From positions 229,220 to 293,219 of the forward strand of contig ONFR01000003.1 of the NCBI GenBank assembly GCA_900317125.1: a DNA stretch of 64,000 nucleotides. The letters run 5' to 3'. The translations under genes and the position numbers were made by a program. A model generated the notes under the pieces. It was not told the DNA's origin. It did not search any database and was given only the letters and a program-made list of their open reading frames with translations. Positions 27,501 to 35,747 of this stretch are shown here, in pieces. The first letter of the stretch is position 1; the number at the start of each line of letters is the position of its first letter. This DNA is from an uncultured Bacteroidales bacterium. GTDB lineage: Bacteria; Bacteroidota; Bacteroidia; Bacteroidales; P3.

Positions 27501-29882
27501 AATATTGTTGGTTGAAGAGTGATAGTGGTTGATGGAGAAAGAACCTGTATAGTCGCCCACGGCTATGGAGATGCTTTCTTTGACCGTTTCGCCCGTTGGG
27601 TCGGTCGCGGTTACGGTGAAGAGGTATTCGGTATATTCGCCGTCGAGATAGGGGAGGAAGTCGTATTTGACGGGGGTGAATTGGAAAGTGAAGTCGCCAG
27701 TTGGGGCACCGTGGTTGTCCGGCTGGGTTGGCAGTTCGCCGGTGCTAACGACGAACGAGCCCCCGTCGTGTTCGGAGCCGACATTCTTCATCCAAGGGGC
27801 GAAACCGAAAGACTGGGTCAGGGTATAGGTGACCGAGGAGGGAGCCACCGCAGAGCCGTTGCGGGAGGTGAGCCTGCCTTGTATGGTGACGGGTTGGCCG
27901 TAGAGGTGGGTGTCGGCGGTGGTGTTGAGTGATAGCGAGAGGGTGGGAAGGGTGTAGTTGTCGACCGAGAAAGAGGCGGTTCCCATATTGTTACCATCGT
28001 GGTCGTAGGCTATAAGGTACAGATGGTTGTCGTAGTTTTTGTTGGCATTGAGCACTTGCGGCAGGATGAAGCTGCCTTCTGTCCAGCCCATATTGTCGGT
28101 GGTGAGGTTCAGGGAGGTTATGCTATCAGAGTAGTAGTCTGCCGACAAGGTGATTCTGACGCGGTGGTTGGGGATCGGCTGGTTGGTTTTGGGGGTGCTG
28201 CGTTGCACCATGACGGTGAAGCGGACGGTGTCGGAGTAGCGGTAGACTGGCGCATTGAGGAAGAAGGAAACCAGCGTGTCGGAGTCATCGTCTTCCCAGT
28301 CAGGGTCAATCTGTCCGCGACTGACAATGTTATACGTCTGGGCACCGAGCTTGACGGTGATGGGGTGGCCTTGATGGGTGATGCTGTAGACGGGGTAGGT
28401 GTACTCCCCAACGGGCATGAGGGGACTGAAATTGAAGCGGCCGAGGGTGTCGGTGAGTGTGGTGAGCGTAAGGCTGTCGGAGTCGGGATTTTTAGTGTAA
28501 TAGTATTTCCCCTTCATCGTGACAGGGATGTCGGGGATGGGCTGACCTGTTTCAATATTCATCACAAGACCTTGGCCGTGGGACTGGGAGATGGGCACGA
28601 TGGCGGCCGTTTGGCAGGAGAATGTGTAGTGGTAGACAGCAGGCAGGCAGCTGTCGGGTATGTCGAGAGTGGTAGGAAAGGGCATTTCGGAGACAATCAT
28701 GGAGTAGTCGCCCACGGTGAGTGAGGGAAAATGGTAGTGCTGTTTGTGTTGGCTGCCGGCTGTGGGTTTGTGCACTTGCAAGGTGAGGCTGTGCAAGGCG
28801 GGCTGCGAGAGGGCATAGCGTAGCTTTTTGTTGGAGGGCAAGGTGTCGAAAACTTTGCTGATGGAGGGCAGTATGCGGATATAGAGGGTGGTGTCGGTGT
28901 CGCCGGTGTAGGTGAAGAAACACCCGCTGCTCGGGGCCACAATGGGGCCGACATCCAGTCTGGCTGAGGGCTGTAAGCGGTATTTGATGGAGTTGCTTTG
29001 GCGGTAGGCGTTGGCGTAGTGGTCGATGAATGTGTGGAGCTCGCGGCAGAGGGTGTGCCATTGTATGGAACTGGTGTCGGTGCTGTTGTGGATAAGGTAT
29101 GTTGCCACCTCTTGGAGTATGGCGAGTTTGGTTAGGGTGGCATTGCCTTGGGGCTTGGGCATGGCGGCCAGCACGAAGGGGTTGCACAGGGCGTGGTAGA
29201 GGCTGTCGCTATATACAAGTGTGTGGCCGTTGAAAAGGAGGTCGGAACCTACGATGTTGTGGATGGCGTCGTAGGAGACGGCTTCGTAGAGCGTGAGGGC
29301 GGAGTAGTCGTTCAGGGTGTCGTGGGTGGCGAGGAAGTCGTAGTCTTTCATCTTTATGCTTTGCAGCAGTGTGGCAGGAGTGGAGAGGGCAGCTTGGCTA
29401 TGGAACAGGATGAGGGTGGACAGCTTCTCATTGCACCATTGGCTGTAAACGGTGTCGTCGGGGTTGTTGGGACATGGGAGGTCTTGATTGTTAAATCTGT
29501 TTTGGTTGCGGTTGCGCAGGACTTGGGCATAAGTGCCTGCCAGCAGGCTGTGGCAAAGCGCCTTTTCGGCAGGGGCGAGGTGGGGGAGGGTGTGGCGCAG
29601 GAGCGCTTCGGCATTGGTGTTAGTGGGTAGCTGCTTGCCCACAGTGGCCATGCCGCAGGCTGCACGCAGAAGGTCGTATGACCGTCCTTGCTCTTTGGCA
29701 CAGGTGTATTCCTGTTGCAGGAGTGCATAAGCATTGGCGTAGGCTTTGGCTTTGACGAGGCTGTCGATGGTGGATGCCGATGGGCGCGGCAGGGGTTTGC
29801 CGTCGGTGGTGGTGCCGCATGGGGTCTGCGCTACGAGGGTCTGCGCACTGAGGAGGATTAGCAGGAGGATGTTTCGTTTCAT
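24528..29882 (-). CDS. Large bacterial alpha-2-macroglobulin-like protein without thioester (1784 aa)
   Basis: Probably an envelope protease-trap or scaffold protein. Residues 1-19 form a signal peptide (LLLILLSAQTLVAQ) with no lipobox. Residues about 35-420 are helical. Macroglobulin-like beta-sandwiches follow (GQPIPDIPVTMKG, NAPVYRYSDTVRFTVMV). The A2M core lies near 1165-1255 (PYGPWFGRLHSDRNGMVDIRF, then ARWWLSLVAMSGDGTF). Next is an alpha/alpha-toroid region near 1390-1640 beginning LTDAQLPSGGWPCIRG. The thioester CxEQ motif of classical A2M is absent. Such thioester-less A2M-like proteins are common in Bacteroidetes. It stands alone on the minus strand, divergent from the DUF4835 gene. 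Confidence 0.82.
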   Translation of the reverse strand: MKRNILLLILLSAQTLVAQTPCGTTTDGKPLPRPSASTIDSLVKAKAYANAYALLQQEYTCAKEQGRSYDLLRAACGMATVGKQLPTNTNAEALLRHTLPHLAPAEKALCHSLLAGTYAQVLRNRNQNRFNNQDLPCPNNPDDTVYSQWCNEKLSTLILFHSQAALSTPATLLQSIKMKDYDFLATHDTLNDYSALTLYEAVSYDAIHNIVGSDLLFNGHTLVYSDSLYHALCNPFVLAAMPKPQGNATLTKLAILQEVATYLIHNSTDTSSIQWHTLCRELHTFIDHYANAYRQSNSIKYRLQPSARLDVGPIVAPSSGCFFTYTGDTDTTLYIRILPSISKVFDTLPSNKKLRYALSQPALHSLTLQVHKPTAGSQHKQHYHFPSLTVGDYSMIVSEMPFPTTLDIPDSCLPAVYHYTFSCQTAAIVPISQSHGQGLVMNIETGQPIPDIPVTMKGKYYYTKNPDSDSLTLTTLTDTLGRFNFSPLMPVGEYTYPVYSITHQGHPITVKLGAQTYNIVSRGQIDPDWEDDDSDTLVSFFLNAPVYRYSDTVRFTVMVQRSTPKTNQPIPNHRVRITLSADYYSDSITSLNLTTDNMGWTEGSFILPQVLNANKNYDNHLYLIAYDHDGNNMGTASFSVDNYTLPTLSLSLNTTADTHLYGQPVTIQGRLTSRNGSAVAPSSVTYTLTQSFGFAPWMKNVGSEHDGGSFVVSTGELPTQPDNHGAPTGDFTFQFTPVKYDFLPYLDGEYTEYLFTVTATDPTGETVKESISIAVGDYTGSFSINHYHSSTNNITGDYNSRYIDNLNDIYVSCQSLNNSPLSTTALLTIENVTAPETRIHTNPSRVWQGEISIPATSSFVPLSSLLPPIQLPDGHLRLILSSANPHLHPDTLQVSHLGFNAPMPLDSLTLFASTEKKQYHLGDTLRLRVGSAGKISAMLLINCGENIVMLRHLRLNRGFTHIALPIQKQWSDRICISILAYHQGQRFSGSADVDILQPAPQLKLQWLEPEALNLTPADSGFRLHKLFAGAPVHWRLRVTDSLGNPVRSIMALTAFDEAINHLEHYGQHSFYPQQAYRYHYSPRYWFMGSGYSDNRNRLTIGHQTKEKQQPFYRLSLSNSYHSRTPMVNYLDQRRVMALLSVGTHGYDVLHCVSASIIPDMSWGKVDNLSQPQGTIRNNLSPYGPWFGRLHSDRNGMVDIRFNAPQRLARWWLSLVAMSGDGTFVNRANLFDTYRDIMLMPNVPPFLYAGDSTAIALRVDRMDGATTNGLAVRMYNGAKLKGKPEAETLLAGATTAQFPIQAPRTLLPLAPKSRTFTFAVGDPLHNDIVLDAQTSTLCLLRHPRLHANAYPSVAKDYRTLTSRFRGMFYPYDRAKNDNINNLFDSLYYAVVFNRPNADSLVQVLTDAQLPSGGWPCIRGQKSLFNESSAIHNLNIIMQLQQHCPHFTIPAAFNIKRAIETTDSLMFQYWKHFPKTTNNAAQWITLRRHFAQYPLDTAYYAMRDSLHANILKNKPDQWVIPYLYRSGDTALALQMAKNIVQSSVYDPAHPELGRRWKHFDHNSMQINLYIDIFEEVLHDTALADQVRQRIRYLAPTTHWDDMHRARLVARQLLPAGQPTLSSLGDYDQPLQQKAEPLITLSREIINTSAKADTTSIIGELTIKLTLTLSRPMDRLYLRAPMAACFASHSEVNVVATTAENRNWIEVKSLDANLGSVAASPTDPVNCLDIYIEELPAGTHTLMYTVVTDRHGRFHLPAATVQCLAVSPADLGNPLLRAATTEMSITM

Positions 29883-29973
29883 CTGCGTGGGGGTGTTTTC
29901 GATTTCCGTTTTTTGCCTTTAGAGCCACTTTTGGGCCGGAATGTGACAGGGTGGGTGACTTTTTTTCGGTGTG

Positions 29974-29981
29974 CAAAGGTA
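29974..29981 (-). promoter_or_regulatory. -7 promoter element (TACCTTTG) for the macroglobulin-like gene
   Basis: On the minus strand TACCTTTGCAC matches TAnnTTTG, 91 nt upstream of the ATG. No TTTG was found at the standard spacing. Confidence 0.5.
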
Positions 29982-30045
29982 AAGATTTTTTTGCGTTTTT
30001 GGGGTGTTTGCATGGGCTTTTAACTTTTGTTCCGAAAAAAAAGTG

Positions 30046-30053
30046 TATATTTG
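30046..30053 (+). promoter_or_regulatory. -7 promoter element (TATATTTG) for the DUF4835 gene
   Basis: TATATTTGCAGG ends 9 nt before the ATG at 30063. TTTG lies at 30026-30029, with 16 nt between, slightly short. The mRNA would have almost no leader. Confidence 0.5.
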
Positions 30054-30062
30054 CAGGGTGTT

Positions 30063-30989
30063 ATGATAAGAAGAGTTGCGCTTATAGTGCTGTTTGTGTT
30101 TTACTTGGGTGCTGCCTGCGCCCAGGAATTCCGTTGCGCTGTGTCGGTGAACCACCAGAAATTGATGTCGACGACGCAGCAGTTTGAGACGACGGACAAG
30201 CGCGTTTTTGAGAGTATGAAGCAGGCGTTGGAGGATTTTGTGAATTCGCGCAAGTGGACGTCGCTGGAGTTGCAGCAGCACGAGAAGATTGACTGCTCGA
30301 TGAGTTTGATCCTGAACGAGCGGTCGAGCCTGACGGATTTCAAGGGGCAGCTGTCGGTGCAGATGCGCAGGCCGGTGTACAATTCGAGCTACACGACGGG
30401 TCTGTTCAATTATATCGAGTCGGCGGACTTTATGTTTTCGTATAACGAGAACCAGCCGCTGGATTTCGACCCGAACACGTTCTACGGCAACCTGTCGTCG
30501 GCTGTGGCTTACTACCTGTATGTGATGCTGGGCATTTATTTCGACAGTTTCGGTCCCAACGGGGGCGAGCAGTTCTACGAGATGGCGCGCACGGTCTGCC
30601 AGACGGCGGACGCCCAGCAGCAGTATAAGGGCTGGAGCGGCCGCGAGAGCCAGAAGGCCCGCTACTGGTTTATGGAGAACCACACGAACAGCGCCTACGC
30701 GGCGTTGCACGACGTGTACTATATGTATCACCGGCTGGGGCTGGACATGATGACGAAGGACCAGACGCAGGCGCGCAGCAATATCATCGCAGCGCTGGAG
30801 CAGCTGCAGCAGGTGCACAGGACCCGCTCGGGCCTGCTGTCGGTGCAGCAACTGGTGGATGTGAAGATTTCGGAGCTGGTGAGCATTTTCTCCCCCGCTC
30901 CGGCCGATGAGCAGAAGCGGGTGTATGACATTGTGAAGGAGATCAGCCCCATCAATGCCGCCAAGCTGCAGAAAAAGGAGAGTAGATGA
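30063..30989 (+). CDS. DUF4835-family secreted protein, probable T9SS accessory PorD (308 aa)
   Basis: The start is ATG 30063, giving MIRRVALIVLFVFYLGAACAQ as a signal peptide. A frame extending upstream passes through the promoter and is rejected. Features shared with DUF4835 proteins are FRCAVSVNHQKL at the mature N-terminus, WTSLELQQHEKIDC, FEST-like MSLILNER, LNFIE-like LFNYIESADFMFSYNENQPLDFD and YYLYVMLGIYFDSFGPNGGEQFYEMA. I recall this family being annotated as PorD of the type IX secretion system, which fits the T9SS cargo encoded in this window. It is periplasmic or outer-membrane associated. The stop codon lies at the edge of a heptamer repeat. Confidence 0.72.
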   Translation: MIRRVALIVLFVFYLGAACAQEFRCAVSVNHQKLMSTTQQFETTDKRVFESMKQALEDFVNSRKWTSLELQQHEKIDCSMSLILNERSSLTDFKGQLSVQMRRPVYNSSYTTGLFNYIESADFMFSYNENQPLDFDPNTFYGNLSSAVAYYLYVMLGIYFDSFGPNGGEQFYEMARTVCQTADAQQQYKGWSGRESQKARYWFMENHTNSAYAALHDVYYMYHRLGLDMMTKDQTQARSNIIAALEQLQQVHRTRSGLLSVQQLVDVKISELVSIFSPAPADEQKRVYDIVKEISPINAAKLQKKESR

Positions 30990-31017
30990 ATTGAGAATTG
31001 AGAGTTGAGAATTGAAA
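30987..31017. repeat. Heptamer array (TTGAGAA units) at the end of the DUF4835 gene
   Basis: GAATTGAGAATTGAGAGTTG and further units follow immediately, the first sharing bases with the TGA stop. Here only one arm is present. Confidence 0.7.
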
Positions 31018-31022
31018 TTATT

Positions 31023-31054
31023 GTGTGAACGTGTTAATGTGTGAACGTGTTAGT
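31023..31054. repeat. Octamer array (4 x 8 nt)
   Basis: GTGTGAAC, GTGTTAAT, GTGTGAAC, GTGTTAGT: an alternating pair with 16-nt superperiod, between the DUF4835 gene and the aminotransferase gene. Confidence 0.8.
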
Positions 31055-31078
31055 CCTTGGCGCATAAAAAAGACTCAA

Positions 31079-31108
31079 GAATTAACGAATTAACGAATTA
31101 ACGAATTC
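31079..31108. repeat. Octamer array (GAATTAAC x 3.75)
   Basis: Three perfect GAATTAAC units and GAATTC end 34 nt upstream of the aminotransferase ATG. Confidence 0.85.
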
Positions 31109-31142
31109 AATAAGATATAGTAATAACTTAAACAATAATATT

Positions 31143-32459
31143 ATGACTCAGATACCTATACAGAAAGAGACAATCGACAGGATTGCCCAGCAGAACAAGA
31201 TTGCCAACCCGGGCAAGGCTTCTATCCGCGAGATGCGCAAGATGATCCAGGATGTGGAGAAGGAGACGGGTGTCCGTTTTGTGAAGATGGAGATGGGCAT
31301 CCCCGGCCTGCCTGCCCCTCAGGTGGGTGTGGAGGCCCAGATTGAGGCACTGCGCAGTGGCGTGGCCTCTATCTATCCCGAGATTTACGGCACGGCCGAC
31401 TTTAAGAAGGAGGCTGCCCGCTTTGTGAAGAATTTCCTCGATATCGATGTGACGCCGGAGTGCTGCGTGCCTACGGTGGGTTCGATGCAGGCAGGGTTCG
31501 CCAGCTTCCTGACGCTGACGCGCTACGATGCCAAGAAGACCAAGGTGCTGTTTATCGACCCCGGTTTCCCGGTGCAGAAGCAGCAGTGCCGCGTGCTGGG
31601 TATCCCCATGAAGGCTTTCGATGTGTATGAGTACCGCGGCGACAAGCTGCGCGACAAGTTGGAGGAGGAGCTGAAGGACGGCGATGTGGCTTGCCTTATC
31701 TATAGTAGCCCCAACAATCCCGCCTGGTTCTGCTTCACGGAGCACGAACTGCAGATTATCGGCGAGATGGCCAATAAGTACGGCGTGGTGGTGATGGAGG
31801 ATTCCGCTTACTTCCTCATGGACTTCCGCAAGGATTACAGCGTTCCCGGCCAGCCCCCGTTCCAGCCCACAGTGGCTAAGTACACCGACCGCTATGTGAT
31901 TATGATTTCCGGCTCGAAGAGTTTTTCGTATGCCGGTGAGCGTATCGCCATGATGGTGTGCAGCCCGAAGCTGTTCAATATGGAGTGCCCGGACCTGGCA
32001 CGTTTCTACAGCCAGACCCAGCTGGGCCGCGCGCTTATCTTCGGCACGCTCTACTGCCTCAGCTCCGGCACCGCCCACTCGGTCCAGTATGCCATGGCCG
32101 CTATGCTGAAGGGCGCCAACGACGGCACGTTCAATTTTGTGAAGGATATCAAGGAGTATGGCGAGAAGGCCAAGATTATGAAGAAGATGTTCACCGACAA
32201 CGGATTCTTCATTGTCTATGACAAAGATATGGGCGAGGATATCGGCGACGGATTCTACTTCACCTTCTGCTATCCCGGCTATGAGGGTGTCGACCTCCTC
32301 AACGAGCTTATCCGTTACGGCATCAGCGCCATCGCCCTCGACATCACGGGCAGCCACAAGCAGGGTATCCGTGCCTGCGTGGCCTTGGTGCTGCGCGACC
32401 AGTTCCCCGACCTGAAGGAGCGTCTGGAGAAGTTCCACGCCGACCACCCGGTGAAGTGA
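31143..32459 (+). CDS. PLP-dependent aminotransferase, class I/II fold (438 aa)
   Basis: Fold type I aminotransferase acting in the cytosol on an unknown amino acid. The cofactor lysine is K259 in SGSKSFSYAGER. SPNNP at 189-193 and the D220-SAY223 segment (VVVMEDSAYFLMD) are the standard PLP contacts, and the glycine-rich GSMQAGFASF near 113-122 binds the phosphate. The C-terminal domain includes GIRACVALVLRD. The length is typical of aspartate/aromatic-type family members. The A/T-rich leader contains octamer arrays. No partner genes indicate the substrate. Confidence 0.9.
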   Translation: MTQIPIQKETIDRIAQQNKIANPGKASIREMRKMIQDVEKETGVRFVKMEMGIPGLPAPQVGVEAQIEALRSGVASIYPEIYGTADFKKEAARFVKNFLDIDVTPECCVPTVGSMQAGFASFLTLTRYDAKKTKVLFIDPGFPVQKQQCRVLGIPMKAFDVYEYRGDKLRDKLEEELKDGDVACLIYSSPNNPAWFCFTEHELQIIGEMANKYGVVVMEDSAYFLMDFRKDYSVPGQPPFQPTVAKYTDRYVIMISGSKSFSYAGERIAMMVCSPKLFNMECPDLARFYSQTQLGRALIFGTLYCLSSGTAHSVQYAMAAMLKGANDGTFNFVKDIKEYGEKAKIMKKMFTDNGFFIVYDKDMGEDIGDGFYFTFCYPGYEGVDLLNELIRYGISAIALDITGSHKQGIRACVALVLRDQFPDLKERLEKFHADHPVK

Positions 32460-32467
32460 GAACCCTC

Positions 32468-32560
32468 TTGAATTGAGAATTGAGAACGGTTTTGAATTGA
32501 GAAGTGAGAATTGAGAATTGAGACCTGTCGGGGTCGCACTTCTCAATTCTCACTTCTCAT
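32468..32560. repeat. Heptamer palindrome (TTGAGAA arms)
   Basis: TTGAATTGAGAATTGAG and later TTGAGAATTGAGACCTG on the left arm face TTCTCAATTCTCACTTCTC on the right. GAATTGAGACCTGT recurs in the array at 54091-54145. It follows the aminotransferase stop codon by 8 nt. Confidence 0.75.
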
Positions 32561-32592
32561 TTTCTCCACGTATCTCGCGTATCACAAGTATT
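32560..32592. repeat. 33-nt sequence identical to 57135-57167
   Basis: The block from TTTTCTCCACGTATC to CACAAGTATT is identical at both places. It is followed by partly related GTGATACGCGG and GATACGTGGATAC, so it forms part of a palindromic family with arms like TCCACGTATC and GATACGTGGA. Confidence 0.85.
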
Positions 32593-32615
32593 TGTAATAC
32601 TGGTGATACGCGGAT

Positions 32616-32704
32616 TTCTCAATTCTCAATTCTCAATTCTCAATTTTTGATACGTGTGATACGTGGATACACTTTCTCAATTCTCAACTCTCAATTCTCA
32701 ATTC
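32616..32704. repeat. Heptamer arrays flanking a GATACGTGGATAC block
   Basis: TCTCAAT units at 32617-32644 and again at 32674-32704. The TGA stop codon of the lipoprotein gene (32698-32700) is created by the repeat. Confidence 0.75.
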
Positions 32705-33153
32705 ACAATAGCCTCTACGCTGCGGTAGCTTTTCTGGATTTCGAGGTAGTCTTCGGTGTCCTTGTTCCAGTCGGTGAAGTAGCCTATATGGCTGCGGATG
32801 GTGACGGTGTAGCGGTGGCCGTCGTGCTCGGAGACGATGTCGAAGATGGGAGCCACGAGGATGTCGCCTTCGTGTTTCTGGAGGCTCTTGTTGGTGGCGG
32901 CCACTTTGAGCCGTTGGGTGAGGGTCTCGATGTCGATGCCGGGGGTGGCGATGGGTCTGAGGTCGCGCCCTTCGAAGACCCATGTGTCGACGAATCCTTC
33001 GGGGTTGACGTTGACTCTCACGGTGGGGGGAATGACGAATACGTCGGTGTTGGCCTCGGCAATGCGGGCCTCGGAGTAGTGATACTGCAGGGTGGAGCAG
33101 GAGCTGAGCAGGGCTACGGCCACTGCGGCAAGGATGGCAAGTCTTGTTTTCAT
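32698..33153 (-). CDS. Small lipoprotein (151 aa)
   Basis: Lipoprotein signal peptide MKTRLAILAAVAVALLSSCS with lipobox LSSC (C19). The mature part resembles small Bacteroidetes envelope lipoproteins: NTDVFVIPPTVRVNVNPEG, then IVAPIFDIVSEHDGHRYTVTIRSHIGYF. No named family was recognised. The start is placed at the ATG at 33151-33153, because the upstream extension would read through the preceding gene. It follows the C10 protease stop codon by 26 nt on the same strand, so the two are probably co-transcribed. Its stop codon is inside a repeat array. Confidence 0.75.
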   Translation of the reverse strand: MKTRLAILAAVAVALLSSCSTLQYHYSEARIAEANTDVFVIPPTVRVNVNPEGFVDTWVFEGRDLRPIATPGIDIETLTQRLKVAATNKSLQKHEGDILVAPIFDIVSEHDGHRYTVTIRSHIGYFTDWNKDTEDYLEIQKSYRSVEAIVN

Positions 33154-33179
33154 TGTGGTGGTTTTATTGATTGTTTGTG

Positions 33180-35579
33180 TTATTTCTTGATGAGCTTCGA
33201 GGTGTGGCCGTCGGCTTTGATGAAGTAGACCCCGGCGGGAAGGGCGTCGAGGCTGATGACGGGAGCGGAGGGGCTGACCTGTTGGCGGAGCAGCAGGCGG
33301 CCGGTCATGTCGATGATGTCCACCTGGGTGGGGGCGTTGCTTTCGAGTCCATAGAGGCTGACGGAGGTTGTGGCAGGGTTGGGATGGATGGTGAAGCGGG
33401 GACTGGCGACTTGGCTGATGGATACGGGGTAGTTGGTCTCGTAGCAGCCCAGGTCTATCTTGCCGTTGCGGGAGCGGACACGCTGGTTCATGTCGCCGTC
33501 GCGGATGCTCTCCTGCAGGCGTTCGCCGGCATCGATGCACACGGAGCCATTGGCCAGATACCAGTCGGCATCGGTGATGTCGGCGGGACCGCGTGTGGCG
33601 ATGGGGTTGACGAAGGCGGGGCCGTCGGGGGCGTTGTTGTCGGCGTTCAGGAGCAGGCAGGTGCTGTCGACAATGGCCTCAGCGCAGTCGAAGGCGCAGT
33701 AGCGGATGGAGGTGTCGCGGAGTTCGCTGTCGATGTGAAGGCAGGAATCGTTGTTCCAGACGATGTTGTTGACGAGGCTGCACTGTTTGTTGGCCAGCCG
33801 CAGTGCAAGGCCGCGGTTGGAGACGATGTCGCTGTTGACGATGCGGCTGTAGTCAAGGCTTACGGCTGTGCCCTCGTTGTTGTGGATGATGCTTTGGCGC
33901 ATGATGGCGTTGTTCATGGCGCAGACCACGGGCGCCGAGCAGTTCTCGATGGTGATGCTGCGGGACAGACCGTCGGCAAGGTATACTGCCCGGCCGCTGT
34001 CGCTATGGCAGTTGCGTATTCGGATGTGCCGTATGGAGTATTCCTTGGTGAATTCGACGGCGTTGCCTTCGGGGCTGTAGCCGTTCTGCAGGACGATGCC
34101 GTTAAGGGTGATGGAGTGGGAGCTGAGGTTGCCTCCCACCACTTTGACGGCTCCGCGGCGGTTCATGCCGTCGATGACGGTGGGGTGCAGGTTGTAGTCG
34201 CGCTGGCTGAACTCGGTCTCGTCGCCGGCAAATCCTCCGTAGATGTTGCAGCTGTTGTTGAAAGTGTAGGCAAAGTCGGCCGTGGTGTCGCCGTAGTAGA
34301 TGCCTTCTTTCATCCAGATGTCGCGGTTGGCCAGACTGCTCAGCTTTGTGGCTGCGATGATGTTGCTGCTGGTCTGCTGCCACGAGGTGCCGTCGCCGTT
34401 GCCGTCGGGCGAGACAAGGAAGTTCGTCAGATGCCCGTCCCAGCCTGAGGGTGTGATGTTGATGACCATGTCTTGGCTGTTGGTGAAGCCCTGCATGGTG
34501 TTGAGGCTGTAGAACCCGTCGGCATAGCCTCCCCATCCCCAGTTGAAGTGGTACTGGTTGCTGCTGTTGTAGCCGTCGAGAATGAAGGCGTGACCACCTT
34601 CGGGGCTGGCACCTGCATATTCGATGGGCCGTCTGTTGTCGATTTCGTTGCAGATCATCTCGCGCCATTTCACATCATCGTTCACGTTGGCGCGGGAGTA
34701 GTATTCGGCATCGGTGTAGCCGAAGTGCATAAGCCCCTCCGGGACGAGGTAGTTGTGCGAGCCGCTCCCCGTGGTGTGGCCGCTGTGCTGGTATTCCATC
34801 TTCACGGCCACCCCGCAGTAATAGCAGAGGCGGGAGACCATCTCGACTTGGTCGGAGCTGGAACTGCGGCGTATGCGGTTGGGCATGAGGGTGTAGTCGA
34901 AGTCGGTGGTGTCGAAGTCGACACTCAGCACTCCGTATGCCGAATGGACGTAGCTCTTCTTGCCGAATCCGCGGGAGGGATAGCCGTAGTATCTGATTAT
35001 TTGTGCCATGGCTGTGGCCACGCAGCCCACCACCACATGCGAACCGTTCATGACGGGGCAGTATGCGTTGTAGCCGGAGCCCTGTTCCCAGGTCGATTCA
35101 ATCAGGTAGCTGTCGGCCTTGGGCTGAGGGGTGACCTCTTTGGTGGACAGCAGGCTCTTCCATTCTTCCAGGCATTTGGGATTGTCGGGGGCATTGGCCT
35201 TGATGCCGGCACTGATTTCGGTGGCGTACCCCTCGAGCCATGCTTTCATGTTGTCGGGACAGCGGCTGTTGTCGAAGCTTCCGTTCATCGAGTAGCCCAG
35301 GATGGGGGTGCTGCGATAGTCGGCACTTACGATGACGAACCCCTGTTGGTGCAGGTTGAAGATATAGAAACAGGGAGTGGATGCCGTCCCGCATGTGTAT
35401 TCGGTGTACAGGGCGAGGGTGTCGCTGCTTTTCATCAGTCCTTTCTGCTGCAGAAAATGTGTGCCTGCGGCCTTCGCGGTGCCGGTGTCGACAGGGCCTG
35501 CATTGAGGATGTGGATGGAAAACAAGAAGATGACAAGGAGCACGACGCTCCGTTTAAGGTAATGCATGACAGGATTCAT
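33180..35579 (-). CDS. C10-family cysteine protease with beta-helix region and T9SS sorting domain (799 aa)
   Basis: Secreted papain-like protease of the streptopain/PrtT family. Residues 1-27 are a signal peptide (VVLLVIFLFSIHILNAG). The propeptide spans about 30-150 (FYIFNLHQQGFVIVSAD). Catalytic C186 lies in VVGCVATAMAQ and H330 in GGHAFILDGY, followed by FNWGWGGYADGFY. Residues about 430-690 have the repeated short strands of a right-handed beta-helix (SITLNGIVLQNGYS, IRIRNCHSDSG). The last 80 residues are a T9SS type A domain (FTIHPNPATTSVSLYG ... LPAGVYFIKADG). The start is at ATG 35577-35579. A second ATG at 35567 is possible. Secretion needs the T9SS. A lipoprotein gene follows. Confidence 0.9.
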   Translation of the reverse strand: MNPVMHYLKRSVVLLVIFLFSIHILNAGPVDTGTAKAAGTHFLQQKGLMKSSDTLALYTEYTCGTASTPCFYIFNLHQQGFVIVSADYRSTPILGYSMNGSFDNSRCPDNMKAWLEGYATEISAGIKANAPDNPKCLEEWKSLLSTKEVTPQPKADSYLIESTWEQGSGYNAYCPVMNGSHVVVGCVATAMAQIIRYYGYPSRGFGKKSYVHSAYGVLSVDFDTTDFDYTLMPNRIRRSSSSDQVEMVSRLCYYCGVAVKMEYQHSGHTTGSGSHNYLVPEGLMHFGYTDAEYYSRANVNDDVKWREMICNEIDNRRPIEYAGASPEGGHAFILDGYNSSNQYHFNWGWGGYADGFYSLNTMQGFTNSQDMVINITPSGWDGHLTNFLVSPDGNGDGTSWQQTSSNIIAATKLSSLANRDIWMKEGIYYGDTTADFAYTFNNSCNIYGGFAGDETEFSQRDYNLHPTVIDGMNRRGAVKVVGGNLSSHSITLNGIVLQNGYSPEGNAVEFTKEYSIRHIRIRNCHSDSGRAVYLADGLSRSITIENCSAPVVCAMNNAIMRQSIIHNNEGTAVSLDYSRIVNSDIVSNRGLALRLANKQCSLVNNIVWNNDSCLHIDSELRDTSIRYCAFDCAEAIVDSTCLLLNADNNAPDGPAFVNPIATRGPADITDADWYLANGSVCIDAGERLQESIRDGDMNQRVRSRNGKIDLGCYETNYPVSISQVASPRFTIHPNPATTSVSLYGLESNAPTQVDIIDMTGRLLLRQQVSPSAPVISLDALPAGVYFIKADGHTSKLIKK

Positions 35580-35618
35580 AATGATTGATAACTGTATTTC
35601 ATTTTTATGTTCAAACTG

Positions 35619-35626
35619 CAAAAATA
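35619..35626 (-). promoter_or_regulatory. -7 promoter element (TATTTTTG) for the C10 protease gene
   Basis: On the minus strand TATTTTTGCAG, 39 nt upstream of the chosen ATG. It supports the start at 35579 over longer upstream readings, which would be untranscribed. The -33 match is poor. Confidence 0.6.
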
Positions 35627-35747
35627 CTATTTTTTTCGCGATTATTGAAAAAATATTTTCCCGCTTGTTTCTTTGCGGGTATGGTGTTCGTGTTATAGCA
35701 CTTATGCTCAAGTTGTGACACGCGTCATGCTTCTTGCGTTGAGCCGT
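35627..35747. other. Middle of the divergent intergenic region protease/ybaK
   Basis: The region 35580-35887 separates two divergent genes and holds their promoters. In between, a short hairpin CCCGC/GCGGG lies at about 35660-35679. No gene is seen. Confidence 0.35.

Noticed and set aside
31128..32546. A 472-codon open frame antisense to the aminotransferase gene
   Set aside because: The sense frame carries the full set of PLP motifs. The antisense protein is a low-complexity shadow.
33171..34448. A 425-codon open frame antisense to the C10 protease gene
   Set aside because: Gly/Val/Asp-rich shadow of the protease C-terminal half. No start signal and no family.
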